Shown here piece after piece: positions 13,153-22,422 of a stretch of DNA of 43,524 bases. The translations under genes and the position numbers were made by a program. The notes under the pieces are model-generated. The model did not search any database. It worked only from the letters and a program-made list of their open reading frames with translations, and was not told where the DNA came from. Source of the stretch: Clostridiales bacterium (GTDB taxonomy: Bacteria > Bacillota > Clostridia > Christensenellales > Aristaeellaceae); the NCBI GenBank assembly GCA_019420065.1, contig JAHZHX010000003.1:1-43524 (forward strand), given 5' to 3'. The stretch's first letter is position 1. The number at the start of each line of letters is the position of its first letter.

Positions 13153-16014
13153 TTATGCTTCTCTTTGTCCTTTTCGAACGTCGATGCCCATTTCATCCGC
13201 CGTTTCCAGCAGCAGATCCAGCGCGCGGGCAATTTCTTCCGGGCTATGAACGCTGCTGATATAAAACCGCAGCCGCGCGCTGTTTCGCGGCGCCTCCGGA
13301 TACCTGCTTGCAGACACCCGCACGCCTTTGCCGCGCAGCGCCAGCGAAAGCTCCAACGCGTCCGAATCATTGCCGATCATCACCGGTACAATGGCGCATT
13401 CCCCGGCAAGGCAGGTATCCAGTCCGCGCGCATGCGCCCCATCGACAAACAGCTGAATATTGCGCCGCAGCCGCCGCATGATATCGCAATCTTTTTGCAG
13501 GAGCCTAATGCTCTCGCCCGCCGCGGCCGCCAGCATGGGCGACAGCGGCTCTTCCGCCATGATGCTGCGTAAATACTCCATCAGCGGCCTGCTGCCGCAA
13601 AGATAGCCGCCGCCCGCCATCAGCGCGCCCAAACGAATATCCACCCCGGCAGAGTCTATCGCAAAATGCTCGCAAACGCCCGCGCCCGTCTCGCCCAGCA
13701 CGCCATCGGTATTGCGCTCGTCCACCAGCAGCAGGCAGCCATATTGCCGCTTCAGCCGTACATACTCCGCGACAGGAGCAACATCCCCCTCCCGCTCATA
13801 GGCTCCCTGGCAGACAATCAAAACCTTGCTGAATTTATGGCGCTGCGCGCGCAGCATCCCCTCCAGCGCATACACATCGCCATGCGGGAACGCCCGGCAA
13901 ACCGCCTCGCTCATGCGGCAGCAGGCCAGCGCTCCGCCAGGCATCAGCATGTCATAAAGCACCAAATCTCCCGCGCCGCAAAAGCCGCCCAGCGCGCCCA
14001 TATATGCCGCATCCACGGAGGATACCACCGCCGCAGCCGCCGCCTGCTTCCACCCGGCGATCTCGCGCTCCAGCGTTCGCCGCCGCGCCCATGTACAGGC
14101 AATCACGCCCTCCTGCCCGGCTGCATGCGCCGCCGCCTGCACGACCTCCGCCCTCCTGCCCAGCCCGGCAAAATCGCGCGCGGCAAAGCTCACCCCGTCC
14201 CCGTCTTCCTCTTCCTGCGCGGGCGCGGCGCGCAGCCGTTCCTGCCAAGCGATATATTCCGGCGCCTCCTCCACGCAGGCGACGCGTTTGACGCTGAGAG
14301 GCGCCTTCGCCGCCTGAAAAAAGCGTTCGCTTTCGCCGTTTTCCGCCTCCAGCAGCTCCCCGGAAAATTCCCCGGCCTCAATGCTTTGCCGCAATGCTCC
14401 CCGGCAGATCTTCAGGCTCCCCGAGCACGGCAGCGCCTCTGCCGTACACAACGCATATTCGATCCGCTGCGCCTGCGGGAGCGCCGCGTTGCGCTCCTGC
14501 ACCTCAATATACACGCGCCGCCGCAGCACCGCATCGCGCATTCCCTCCCCCAAAGACAGCGCCAGTACCAGCGCTTCCCGGCCATTGATGCTGGCTGTCA
14601 GCACCGTTTGCCGTATTACATCGCCAATGCCGGCAAACGCGGCTTCCACCTCGTCGGGAAAAATCCATTCGTCGGCAGCGCGATGCAGCGCCTCCTGTTT
14701 GCGCCCGCGAACGTGCAGCCTGCCATGCCTGTCAAACGCCACAATATCGCCGGTATGAAACATACCGTTGGCGTCCAACGCGGGCGGCAGCAGCCGCCCC
14801 TCCTTCATTTGTCCCATATGGATAGCGCCGCAGCCCACAATCAGTTCGCCGTCATCCGTCACACGCGCATGGGCAATCGAAAGCAGCCGCCCGGCGCCTC
14901 CAAGGCGCGCTTCCATGTCTACCGCCCCGTCGTAGGCGACGATCGCCGTCTCGGTCATGCCATAACCGCATGACACGCAATATCCGAGCGCCGCCATGCT
15001 GCGCAGCTGCCGGTATGGAACCGCGGCGCCGCCCAGTACAATCTGCCGCAGCGCCGGGCCCAGCAGACGGCGGTTCACCTTTTTGAACAGCACATGCCTT
15101 GCCAGCCACATGCCGCCCTCCGGCCACAGCGATTGCAGCAGCAGCGAAAAGCGCTGCATGCTGCGAAAAGCCGCATGGCGCACGCTGGAGCGCGCCGCCT
15201 CCTCCAGCTCAAGCGCCGAAAGGAATCCTCCCAGCAGCAGGGGTGTTGCCACAATCAGCTCCACGCGGCATACGCGGCAGATGTTCATCACCGTCTCCGC
15301 CGCGCTTTCGCGTACATATACCTGTGGATTCCCCTCCAGTGCCAAGGCGATTACATGGGTCATCAAACCAAAAATATGTGAAAACGGCAGCAGACACAGC
15401 GTCCGCTGCCTGCCGTATTTTTCATGCGTCATACAGCGCTGCCGCTGCCGCTCAATAAAGGCCATGGCCTGCCGGCAAACAGCACGACCGTCATACACAT
15501 ATACCCGTGCCGCTTCCGTCGTGCCCGATGAGCATAGCGCGATCCGGTCCGCCCACGCAGGCGCAAACGCCTCGCTGTACGCGCCGCCTGTCAATTCCGA
15601 CGGCACGCGCTGCGCGTAGCCATGCAGCCCCGTCCGGCGTTCACCGGCAATCAGCGCATCCGCGCCCGCCTGCGTCAGCAGTGATATGATTTCCACATCT
15701 GACAATGCATTATCCAGCAGCAGCGGTTTTCTGCCCGCCGCCAGCAGGCCCCAGAACAGCACCGGCCAATCCGGGCAGGAAGGCATGCACAAACCGACCC
15801 ATCCGCCCGGGCGACCCAGCGCCGCGTCGTGAATCCGCGCCGCCGCCTGCATAACGCGGCTATGCAGCTCCTCGTAATCATAGCTGCGCTCGCGCCCGTT
15901 TTCCAGCCAGACTGCCGCTGTTTGTTCCCGCTCGCAGCACAGGGTTTCAAACAGATTTTCAAAACAGAGGTTTTTTTGCAGCCGTTCGCATTTTTGCGCG
16001 CGCGTCATCTTCAT
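13153..16014 (-). CDS. Acyl-activating enzyme fused to degenerate alpha-oxoamine synthase domain
   Basis: A 953-residue fusion. Residues about 20-550 form an AMP-binding acyl-CoA/acyl-AMP ligase: phosphate loop SSGTTEAAR (162-170), YGMTET (351-356), TGD (421-423), GRKQ (437-440) and the C-terminal catalytic Lys535 in SGSLKICR. Residues about 570-945 align with alpha-oxoamine synthases (KBL, BioF, serine palmitoyltransferase): GDVAP, VDERNTDGVLGETGAG (764-779), GVDIR...GGGYLCGS and the RLRFYISSVHSPEEI tail. The expected DEAH is DERN, the HAS motif is MPGG, and the loop holding the PLP Schiff-base lysine is deleted (VDIRLGALMAGGGY, 790-804). Chemistry in this half is therefore doubtful. GAGG lies 7 bases before the ATG. 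It is co-transcribed 18 bases after an SDR gene. Substrate unknown; a long-chain acyl chain is a guess. Confidence 0.8.
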   Translation of the reverse strand: MKMTRAQKCERLQKNLCFENLFETLCCEREQTAAVWLENGRERSYDYEELHSRVMQAAARIHDAALGRPGGWVGLCMPSCPDWPVLFWGLLAAGRKPLLLDNALSDVEIISLLTQAGADALIAGERRTGLHGYAQRVPSELTGGAYSEAFAPAWADRIALCSSGTTEAARVYVYDGRAVCRQAMAFIERQRQRCMTHEKYGRQRTLCLLPFSHIFGLMTHVIALALEGNPQVYVRESAAETVMNICRVCRVELIVATPLLLGGFLSALELEEAARSSVRHAAFRSMQRFSLLLQSLWPEGGMWLARHVLFKKVNRRLLGPALRQIVLGGAAVPYRQLRSMAALGYCVSCGYGMTETAIVAYDGAVDMEARLGGAGRLLSIAHARVTDDGELIVGCGAIHMGQMKEGRLLPPALDANGMFHTGDIVAFDRHGRLHVRGRKQEALHRAADEWIFPDEVEAAFAGIGDVIRQTVLTASINGREALVLALSLGEGMRDAVLRRRVYIEVQERNAALPQAQRIEYALCTAEALPCSGSLKICRGALRQSIEAGEFSGELLEAENGESERFFQAAKAPLSVKRVACVEEAPEYIAWQERLRAAPAQEEEDGDGVSFAARDFAGLGRRAEVVQAAAHAAGQEGVIACTWARRRTLEREIAGWKQAAAAAVVSSVDAAYMGALGGFCGAGDLVLYDMLMPGGALACCRMSEAVCRAFPHGDVYALEGMLRAQRHKFSKVLIVCQGAYEREGDVAPVAEYVRLKRQYGCLLLVDERNTDGVLGETGAGVCEHFAIDSAGVDIRLGALMAGGGYLCGSRPLMEYLRSIMAEEPLSPMLAAAAGESIRLLQKDCDIMRRLRRNIQLFVDGAHARGLDTCLAGECAIVPVMIGNDSDALELSLALRGKGVRVSASRYPEAPRNSARLRFYISSVHSPEEIARALDLLLETADEMGIDVRKGQREA

Positions 16015-16032
16015 CTTTTTGCCTCGTGCATT

Positions 16033-16836
16033 TTATTTATAATAGGAAATGATAATACGGTCAAACAGCTTGCGCGGAAAAAGCTTCTGCATCCATACCG
16101 CGCCGCGCTGGTCAAGAGAGGCGACGATCATCCTTGCCGGGGGATTTTTCCTCTCCACCGCGCGCGCCACTGCCTGTCCCACACGCTCCGGCGGCAAGCC
16201 ATGGCTTTCATCATGATGAATTTTGGCTGTTCCATGGGCAAACGCCCCAGCATAAGGCGAGTCTTCCTTCAAATATATCTGGCGGTATTTCTGCGACCCG
16301 CCGCGGCAATCGCCCGGCTCCACGAGCGTAACGCGAACGCCCATTGCCCGCGTCTCCTGCGCCAGCGCCTGGCCATATGCCTCAATGGCGTGCTTGGTTG
16401 CGCTGTACGCCCCCTGGAACGGAATTGCAAACAGCCCGTTGAGGGACGAAAACAAAATCACATGCCCGTGCTTTTGCGCACGCATGCCCGGCAAGACCGC
16501 CTGCACGCAGCGCGCCATCCCCACCAGATTGACATTGAACATGTCGCTCAGCGTTTCCGGCGGCAGCTCCTCCAGCGGCGACATGGTAAAGGTAGCGGCA
16601 CAGCATACCAGCACGTCAATTCTGCCGCAATCCGCATAAATTCCTTCCACCGCCGTTCTTACGCTTTGCGCGTCCGTCACATCAAGCGCAATCGGACGGC
16701 AGCCCTTGGGCGCTTGCGCCCCCTGCGCAAACGAGCGCGCGCCGGCGTATACCGTATTGCCTGCCCCGGCCAGGCATTCCGCCGCGGCTCTTCCCAGCCC
16801 CGAGGACGCGCCGGCAACCAACACAATCTTTTTCAT
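16033..16836 (-). CDS. Short-chain dehydrogenase/reductase
   Basis: A 267-residue classical SDR oxidoreductase. NAD(P) binding by GASSGLG (9-15); catalytic Ser130/131, Tyr144 and Lys148 (FSSLNGLFAIPFQGAYSATK). The usual NNAG is CCAA (78-81), an unusual change. The C-terminal half (GDCRGGSQKYRQIYLKEDSPYAG, then a hydrophobic/basic tail ending in LFDRIIISYYK) resembles SDRs acting on lipid or sterol-like ketones, including 3-ketosphinganine reductase relatives. AAGGAGG precedes the ATG. It is first in a two-gene unit with the ligase/oxoamine synthase fusion, suggesting reduction of a ketone made or bound by that protein. Substrate not determined. Confidence 0.85.
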   Translation of the reverse strand: MKKIVLVAGASSGLGRAAAECLAGAGNTVYAGARSFAQGAQAPKGCRPIALDVTDAQSVRTAVEGIYADCGRIDVLVCCAATFTMSPLEELPPETLSDMFNVNLVGMARCVQAVLPGMRAQKHGHVILFSSLNGLFAIPFQGAYSATKHAIEAYGQALAQETRAMGVRVTLVEPGDCRGGSQKYRQIYLKEDSPYAGAFAHGTAKIHHDESHGLPPERVGQAVARAVERKNPPARMIVASLDQRGAVWMQKLFPRKLFDRIIISYYK

Positions 16837-16860
16837 TCGCTCTCCTCCTTATAGACTTAT

Positions 16861-16890
16861 ATTTTATCATGTACAAATTTTTCCTGTCAA
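16861..16890 (-). promoter_or_regulatory. Promoter of the SDR-ligase operon
   Basis: TTGACA (16885-16890), 18 bases, TAAAAT (16861-16866) on the minus strand, about 25 bases upstream of the SDR start. Confidence 0.65.
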
Positions 16891-17006
16891 ATTTCTGGTA
16901 CGGATCGCCTTTTTTCTGACATTCTTCCGCCAGATTTTGCACGGTATGACGCGCGCCCCCATCGCGCACACTCCTTGAAGAAACGATCTGTTCAGGAGGA
17001 ATGCGC

Positions 17007-18137
17007 ATGTTCAAGCAAAATCGCAGCGCCGTGCGGCGCTTCCTTGCCATTGCCGTGATAATCTGTACGGCTGTTTTGGCTTCCGCGCCGCCTGCCGGCA
17101 CGCTGAGCGCCGCCGCCTCGGGCGACGAAACGCTGGGGAACTCGTCGCGCCCCGCTATCTCCGTCGATTTTTCGCGTTTATTTACCCGCGAGGCACTGAC
17201 CAGGGACAACAGCGGCCGCATATTGATCCCGGGCGGCAGCGCAGTGGGCGTTGCTATCCGTACCGCGGGCGTGCTGATTGTCGGCCTTGGAGAAGGCGCG
17301 GGCATGCAGGCCGGTCTGCGGGCGGGCGACGTACTCCAAAGCGTCAATGGCGTGCCGCTGAGCAGCGCCGACATTCTCACGGAAGCGGTCAGCGCCGCCG
17401 GCGGACAGCCGATTTCTCTCAATGTCGAACGCGACGGACGGCAGCGTCAGTTGGTTGTCACCCCACAGTTCGACGAGCAAACACAAAGCTATCGCCTTGG
17501 CGTATGGGTACGCGACAGCACCGCCGGCGTCGGCACGCTGACCTATTACGATCAAGCCAATAACGTTTATGGCGCTTTGGGCCATGCCATCACCGACAGC
17601 GATACGGGAAGTCTGCTGACCGTTGGACAAGGCTCCCTCCTGCGGGCAGAAATCGTGGATGTGCGCAAGGGTCAGCGCGGCGCACCCGGCGAGCTGCGCG
17701 GCTCCTTTCTCCGTGAGCAGGTACGCTTGGGTACGGTTGTGAAAAATACGCCCTATGGCATTTACGGACAAATGGAGGCGCAGCCTGCGCCCTCGCTTTA
17801 TCCGGACGGATTGCCGGTTGCCTCCCGTTCACAGGTCCATACAGGCGCCGCCACCATCATTTCTACCGTCAACGGCGAAGAAGCCCAGGAGTATGCCATC
17901 GAAATCACCCAGGTATCGCGTCAAAACAGCCCGGCGCAAAAATCCCTGGTGCTTCGCGTAACGGATGAACGGCTGCTCGCCAGCACGGGCGGCATCGTTC
18001 AGGGCATGAGCGGCAGCCCCATTCTTCAGGACGGTTTTATCGTTGGCGCTGTCACGCACGTTTTCGTCAGCGATCCCACGCAGGGCTACGGCGTTTTTAT
18101 CGATTGGATGCTCAATCAAAGCGATATGCTGCTGTAA
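17007..18137 (+). CDS. spoIVB: SpoIVB-type sporulation serine peptidase (S55)
   Basis: A 376-residue protease that in Bacillus is secreted from the forespore and triggers SigK activation. An N-terminal membrane/signal segment (about 12-30) is followed by a PDZ domain (about 85-155, EGAGMQAGLRAGDVLQSVNG) and an S55 peptidase domain. Catalytic His in YGALGHAITDSDTG; catalytic Ser in IVQGMSGSPILQDGFIVGAVTHVF; the C-terminus GYGVFIDWMLNQ matches the family end. The start is the second ATG (17007), 7 bases after AGGAGG; the first ATG at 17001 is only 1 base away. No sigma-A promoter is obvious, consistent with forespore control, though I cannot identify a SigF/SigG promoter with confidence. In many genomes spo0A follows; here it does not. 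Confidence 0.93.
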   Translation: MFKQNRSAVRRFLAIAVIICTAVLASAPPAGTLSAAASGDETLGNSSRPAISVDFSRLFTREALTRDNSGRILIPGGSAVGVAIRTAGVLIVGLGEGAGMQAGLRAGDVLQSVNGVPLSSADILTEAVSAAGGQPISLNVERDGRQRQLVVTPQFDEQTQSYRLGVWVRDSTAGVGTLTYYDQANNVYGALGHAITDSDTGSLLTVGQGSLLRAEIVDVRKGQRGAPGELRGSFLREQVRLGTVVKNTPYGIYGQMEAQPAPSLYPDGLPVASRSQVHTGAATIISTVNGEEAQEYAIEITQVSRQNSPAQKSLVLRVTDERLLASTGGIVQGMSGSPILQDGFIVGAVTHVFVSDPTQGYGVFIDWMLNQSDMLL

Positions 18138-18234
18138 GCCGCCGAAAAAAATCTTTCAGCAATTAGCTTCTCAATATGCTCATCAGGCATTCCCCCTTTT
18201 CATCAGTCTAACAGCACGCTTTTCATACGCAAAA

Positions 18235-18260
18235 GCGCCGAAGGGTTTCCCCTTCGGCGC
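18235..18260 (-). terminator. Terminator of the pyruvate:ferredoxin oxidoreductase gene
   Basis: GCGCCGAAGGG pairs with CCCTTCGGCGC around a 4-base loop; on the minus strand TTTTGCG follows. It may also serve spoIVB on the plus strand. Confidence 0.75.
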
Positions 18261-18286
18261 AATGTTTTGCGTTAAAGCGCAGACAC

Positions 18287-21200
18287 TCAGTCGGCAGCCA
18301 TCTTCTTGTAGCTTTCCAGACGATCCTTAGCGTCCTGCTCGTTCTTGGCGAAGAGCTTTTCAGCCGCTTCGGGGAACTGCTTGAGCAGAGAAGCGTAACG
18401 GGTCTCGCCGCGGATGAAGGCCTGATAATCCTCGGTAGGCTCCTTGCTGTCCAGCGTCAGCGGGTTCTTGCCCTGCTCGGCCAGATCAGGATTGAAGCGA
18501 TACAGCGGCCAGTAACCGGAGTTAACGGCCTTGCGGATTTCCGCCTGCGCCAGACTCATATTGATGCCGTGGTTGATGCAGGGCGCGTAAGCGATGATCA
18601 GGGACGGGCCATGGTATGCCTCGGCCTCGTTCATGGCCTTGAGCAGCTGGTTGGGGTTGGCGCTCATGGCCACGGTCGCAACGTACACATAGCCATAGCT
18701 CATGGCCATCATGCCCAGGTCCTTCTTCTTGGTGCGCTTGCCGGCCGCCGCGAACTTGGCGACAGAACCGGTAGGCGTGGACTTGGAGGACTGGCCGCCG
18801 GTGTTGGAGTACACCTCGGTATCCAGCACGAGGACGTTCACATCCTGGTTCTGCGCCAGCACGTGATCCAGTCCGCCGTAGCCGATATCGTAGGCCCAGC
18901 CGTCGCCGCCGAAGATCCAGATGGACTTCTTGACCAGCATATCCTTCGCGTCATAGATCTCCTTGCACAGCGGATCGCACTCGCAGCCGCAGTCCTTGCA
19001 GCCTTCCACGCAGGCCAGAATCTTCTTGGCCGCCGCCTTGGAGCCCTCGGCGTCGTCCGCGTTCTCCAGCCATTCGGCCGCCGCTTCCTGGTATTCCTTC
19101 CAGTCGGGGCACTTGTCGGCCAGGGCCTTGATGGTCTCGGCCAGCTTGGCGCGGCGCTGGTTGACAGCCAGGTTCATGCCGAAGCCGAACTCGGCGTTGT
19201 CCTCAAACAGGCTGTTCGCCCAGGCGGGACCATGACCGGCATCGTTCACGGTGTAGGGGCAGGTAGGCGCGGAACCGCCGTAGATGGAGGAGCAGCCCGT
19301 GGCGTTGGCCACCATCATGCGATCGCCGAACAGCTGCGTCACCAGCTTTACATAGGGGGTCTCGCCGCAGCCGGCGCAGGCGCCGGAGAACTCAAAGAGC
19401 GGCTTCATGAACTGGCTGCCCTTGACGGTGGCCTTGTTCACGGTGATTTCGGGTTCAGGCTGCTTCATGGCGAACTCCCAGTTGGCTTCTTCCGCAGCCT
19501 GGGTATTGAGCGGCTTCATCTCCAGCGCCTTGTTCTTGGCGGGGCAGACTTCCACGCAGTTGCCGCAGCCGGTGCAGTCCAGGGGGCTGACCTGCATACG
19601 GTAGGCGTAGCCGGCCACTTCCTTGCCGATGGCCTTCTTGGTGACGAAGGAGGCGGGAACCTCGGTTCCTTCCTTCACCAGGATGGGACGGATGCAGGCA
19701 TGCGGGCAAACCAGAGAGCACTGACCGCACTGGATGCAGTTGTCCACGATCCATTCGGGCACCTTGACGGCGATGCCGCGCTTCTCGTACTTGGTGGTGC
19801 CGGTGGGTACAACGCCGTCGGGCGTAAACACGCTCACGGGCAGCTGATCGCCGGCCTGCGCCAGAATGGGCTTGACGATATTGTCAAAGTATTCGGTCGC
19901 TTCCACCTTGATGGCCTCGGCGCCGGTCGCGGCATTGGCCCACTCGGCAGGGACCTTGACCTCGCGCAGACCGGAAATGGCAATGTCGATGGCGTCCCAG
20001 TTCTTCTGCACAACGGCGTCGCCCTTCTTGCCGTAGGTCTTCTTGGCATAGGCCTTCATGTACTTGTCGGCGTCATCGTAGGGGATGATGTCGGCCAGCT
20101 TGAAGAAGGCAGCCTGCATGATGGTGTTGATACGGCCGCCCATGCCGACCTGGCCGGCCAGCTTCACGGCGTTGATGATGTAGAACTTGGCGTTCTTCTT
20201 GGCCAGCAGCTGCTTCATGGAAGCGGGCAGCTGCGCTTCCAGCTCCTCAGGCTCCCACTGGCAGTTGAGCAGGAAGGTGCCGCCGTCCTTCAGGGAGGAC
20301 ACCATGTCATACGCGGTCACATACGCCTGGTTGTGGCAGGCAATGAAGTCGGCCGCGTCGATCTGATAGGTGGAGCGGATGGGGGTGTCGCCAAAGCGCA
20401 GATGGGATACGGTCAGGCCGCCGGACTTCTTGGAGTCATAGGCGAAATAGGCCTGCGCATATTTGTCGGTATGGTCGCCGATGATCTTGATGGAGTTCTT
20501 GTTGGCGCCGACGGTACCATCGGAGCCCAGGCCGTAGAACTTGCAGCTTACGGTGCCGGCAGGAGCGGAGTTGAACTGCTCGCCGATGGGCAGGCTGGTG
20601 CCGGTCAGGTCGTCGTTGATGCCCACGGTGAAGTGGTTCTTGCACGCGCCCTCCAGGTTCTCGTACACGGCCTTGACCATGGTGGGGGTGAATTCCTTGC
20701 TGCCCAGACCATAGCGGCCGCCCACGACCTGCACGTCGCAGCGTCCGGCCTCGCGCAGCGCGGTCACGACGTCCTGATACAGCGGCTCGCCCAGGGAGCC
20801 GGGCTCCTTGGTGCGGTCAAGCACGGCGATCTTCTTGCAGGAGGCGGGAATGGCGGCCAGGAAACGGTCGGCAGCAAAGGGACGGAACAGGTGCACCTTC
20901 ACGCAGCCGTACTTCTTGCCCTGGGCGTTGAGCGCCTCGATGGCCTCGTCGATGGTCTCGCAGCCGCTGCCCATGCAGATGACGACTTCCTCGGCATCGG
21001 GCGCGCCAACATAGTCAAACAGCTTGTAAGCGCGGCCGGTGATGGACTCGACCTGCTTCATGCACTCTTCTACGATCGCGGGAGTGGCCAGGTAATGCTT
21101 GTTGGCCGCCTCACGGTTCTGGAAGTAGATATCGGGGTTCTGGGCGGTACCGGCCTGATGCGGATGCTCGGGGTTCAGAGCGCGGGCGCGGAAGGCCTCC

Positions 21201-21796
21201 ACCTTGTCCCAGGGCACGATCTTGGCGATATCCTCGTAGTCGATCGCGTCGATCTTCTGGATCTCATGACTAGTGCGGAAGCCGTCGAAGAAATGCAGGA
21301 AGGGAACGCTCGCCTTGAGCGCGGATAGATGGGCGACCAGCGCCATATCCATGGCTTCCTGCACGGAGCTGGAGGCCAGCATGGCAAAACCGGTCTGGCG
21401 GCAGGCCATCACGTCCTGATGATCGCCGAAGATGCTCAGCGCATGAGCCGCCAGCGCGCGGGCGGACACATGGAACACGCCGGGCAGCAGCTCGCCGGAG
21501 ATCTTGTACATGTTGGGGATCATCAGCAGCAGGCCCTGGGAGGCGGTGAAGGTGGTGGTCAGCGCGCCCGCGGTCAGGGAGCCGTGCACAGCGCCGGCAG
21601 CGCCCGCTTCAGACTGCATTTCCGCCACATGAACGGTCTGGCCAAACAGGTTCTTGCGGCCCTGCGCGGCCCACTCGTCCACATACTCCGCCATCGTGGA
21701 GGACGGCGTAATGGGGTAGATGGCCGCTACGTCGCTGAACGCGTATGCGATGTGGCTGACCGCTCCGTTACCGTCGATCGTGTACTTGAAAGACAT
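18287..21796 (-). CDS. nifJ: Pyruvate:ferredoxin (flavodoxin) oxidoreductase
   Basis: A 1169-residue single-chain enzyme of the usual length. It oxidatively decarboxylates pyruvate to acetyl-CoA and reduces ferredoxin using thiamine diphosphate and three [4Fe-4S] clusters. The N-terminal pyrimidine-binding domain includes IYPITPSSTMAEYVDEWA. The 2x[4Fe-4S] domain in the middle has CIQCGQCSLVCPHAC and CTGCGNCVEVCPAK. The C-terminal ThDP domain has CAGCGETPYVKL, ATGCSSIYGGSAPTCPY and GGDGWAYDIGYGGLDHVL. The start is the ATG at 21794-21796 (MSFKYTIDGN), 8 bases after AAGGAGG; an upstream in-frame ATG lacks this. It is monocistronic with a consensus promoter, and marks an anaerobe relying on ferredoxin. 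Confidence 0.97.
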   Translation of the reverse strand: MSFKYTIDGNGAVSHIAYAFSDVAAIYPITPSSTMAEYVDEWAAQGRKNLFGQTVHVAEMQSEAGAAGAVHGSLTAGALTTTFTASQGLLLMIPNMYKISGELLPGVFHVSARALAAHALSIFGDHQDVMACRQTGFAMLASSSVQEAMDMALVAHLSALKASVPFLHFFDGFRTSHEIQKIDAIDYEDIAKIVPWDKVEAFRARALNPEHPHQAGTAQNPDIYFQNREAANKHYLATPAIVEECMKQVESITGRAYKLFDYVGAPDAEEVVICMGSGCETIDEAIEALNAQGKKYGCVKVHLFRPFAADRFLAAIPASCKKIAVLDRTKEPGSLGEPLYQDVVTALREAGRCDVQVVGGRYGLGSKEFTPTMVKAVYENLEGACKNHFTVGINDDLTGTSLPIGEQFNSAPAGTVSCKFYGLGSDGTVGANKNSIKIIGDHTDKYAQAYFAYDSKKSGGLTVSHLRFGDTPIRSTYQIDAADFIACHNQAYVTAYDMVSSLKDGGTFLLNCQWEPEELEAQLPASMKQLLAKKNAKFYIINAVKLAGQVGMGGRINTIMQAAFFKLADIIPYDDADKYMKAYAKKTYGKKGDAVVQKNWDAIDIAISGLREVKVPAEWANAATGAEAIKVEATEYFDNIVKPILAQAGDQLPVSVFTPDGVVPTGTTKYEKRGIAVKVPEWIVDNCIQCGQCSLVCPHACIRPILVKEGTEVPASFVTKKAIGKEVAGYAYRMQVSPLDCTGCGNCVEVCPAKNKALEMKPLNTQAAEEANWEFAMKQPEPEITVNKATVKGSQFMKPLFEFSGACAGCGETPYVKLVTQLFGDRMMVANATGCSSIYGGSAPTCPYTVNDAGHGPAWANSLFEDNAEFGFGMNLAVNQRRAKLAETIKALADKCPDWKEYQEAAAEWLENADDAEGSKAAAKKILACVEGCKDCGCECDPLCKEIYDAKDMLVKKSIWIFGGDGWAYDIGYGGLDHVLAQNQDVNVLVLDTEVYSNTGGQSSKSTPTGSVAKFAAAGKRTKKKDLGMMAMSYGYVYVATVAMSANPNQLLKAMNEAEAYHGPSLIIAYAPCINHGINMSLAQAEIRKAVNSGYWPLYRFNPDLAEQGKNPLTLDSKEPTEDYQAFIRGETRYASLLKQFPEAAEKLFAKNEQDAKDRLESYKKMAAD

Positions 21797-21868
21797 TTGG
21801 AGATCCTCCTTTATGTTGTATATCACTGTCCAAATGCGGCATAACGCAATTCGCTACACCAACTATAT

Positions 21869-21898
21869 ATTATAAAGAAAGATACCGCCTTTTGTCAA
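21869..21898 (-). promoter_or_regulatory. Promoter of the pyruvate:ferredoxin oxidoreductase gene
   Basis: TTGACA (21893-21898), 18 bases, TATAAT (21869-21874) on the minus strand. Confidence 0.8.
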
Positions 21899-21948
21899 GG
21901 AAAATACCGGAATAAGACGCTGGTTTCCGCTTTTTTCTTCGGAAAAGC

Positions 21949-22410
21949 TTATTCCAGGTTTTTCAGGCCGTCAAACAATTCGTTATAGGATTTCATTCCC
22001 CGGCAGCGGCCGAAGGACAACTGCTTCTCTTCGCCGAATTCCAGCAAAAAGCATTTGCTCATCTCCTCCACCGTCTGCTCCAGGGCGACGAAGAACTGCG
22101 TATAGGCAAAACTCCGCGCCTTAGCCTCCTCCGGAAAAGCGCTCTCGATCAGCGATTCCGTGACCTGATCGAGCGGATACATTTTCAGATGCATCAGCTC
22201 GTGAACAATCACCTCCTCCAGATTTTCCTGCCTGGGATTGCGCGCATTGAGCAGCAAAACGGCCTTGCGGTCGTCGCAGTCGATCCTGATATCACCCGTT
22301 TTTTTGAAGTCCTCTGTATCCTCCAGCTCCAGCTTTACATCCCATACCGGCGTAATGCGCAGCTTTTGAAGCCACTTTTCAAAGCATTGCGTCAGCTGTT
22401 CCCGATCCAC
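21949..22410 (-). CDS. Putative zinc metallopeptidase-like protein (HExxH)
   Basis: A 153-residue cytoplasmic protein with a VHELMH motif (His70, Glu71, His74) in a context (EEVIVHELMHLKMYPLDQ) like that of SprT-type or phage-type small metalloprotease folds. A candidate third ligand is not certain. The rest, including a helical C-terminal half with FAYTQFFVALEQTVEEMSKC, is not recognisable. The start codon is GTG at 22408-22410, 7 bases after AAGGAGG. It is encoded 12 bases after the radical SAM gene stop on the same strand, so the two are almost certainly one transcript, hinting at a maturase/protease pair. Its substrate is unknown. Confidence 0.65.
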   Translation of the reverse strand: MDREQLTQCFEKWLQKLRITPVWDVKLELEDTEDFKKTGDIRIDCDDRKAVLLLNARNPRQENLEEVIVHELMHLKMYPLDQVTESLIESAFPEEAKARSFAYTQFFVALEQTVEEMSKCFLLEFGEEKQLSFGRCRGMKSYNELFDGLKNLE

Positions 22411-22422
22411 GTCCGTCCCTCC

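Noticed and set aside
18569..21328. Long plus-strand open frame (919 codons) opposite nifJ
   Set aside because: Antisense shadow caused by codon bias; the minus-strand product is an unmistakable pyruvate:ferredoxin oxidoreductase.
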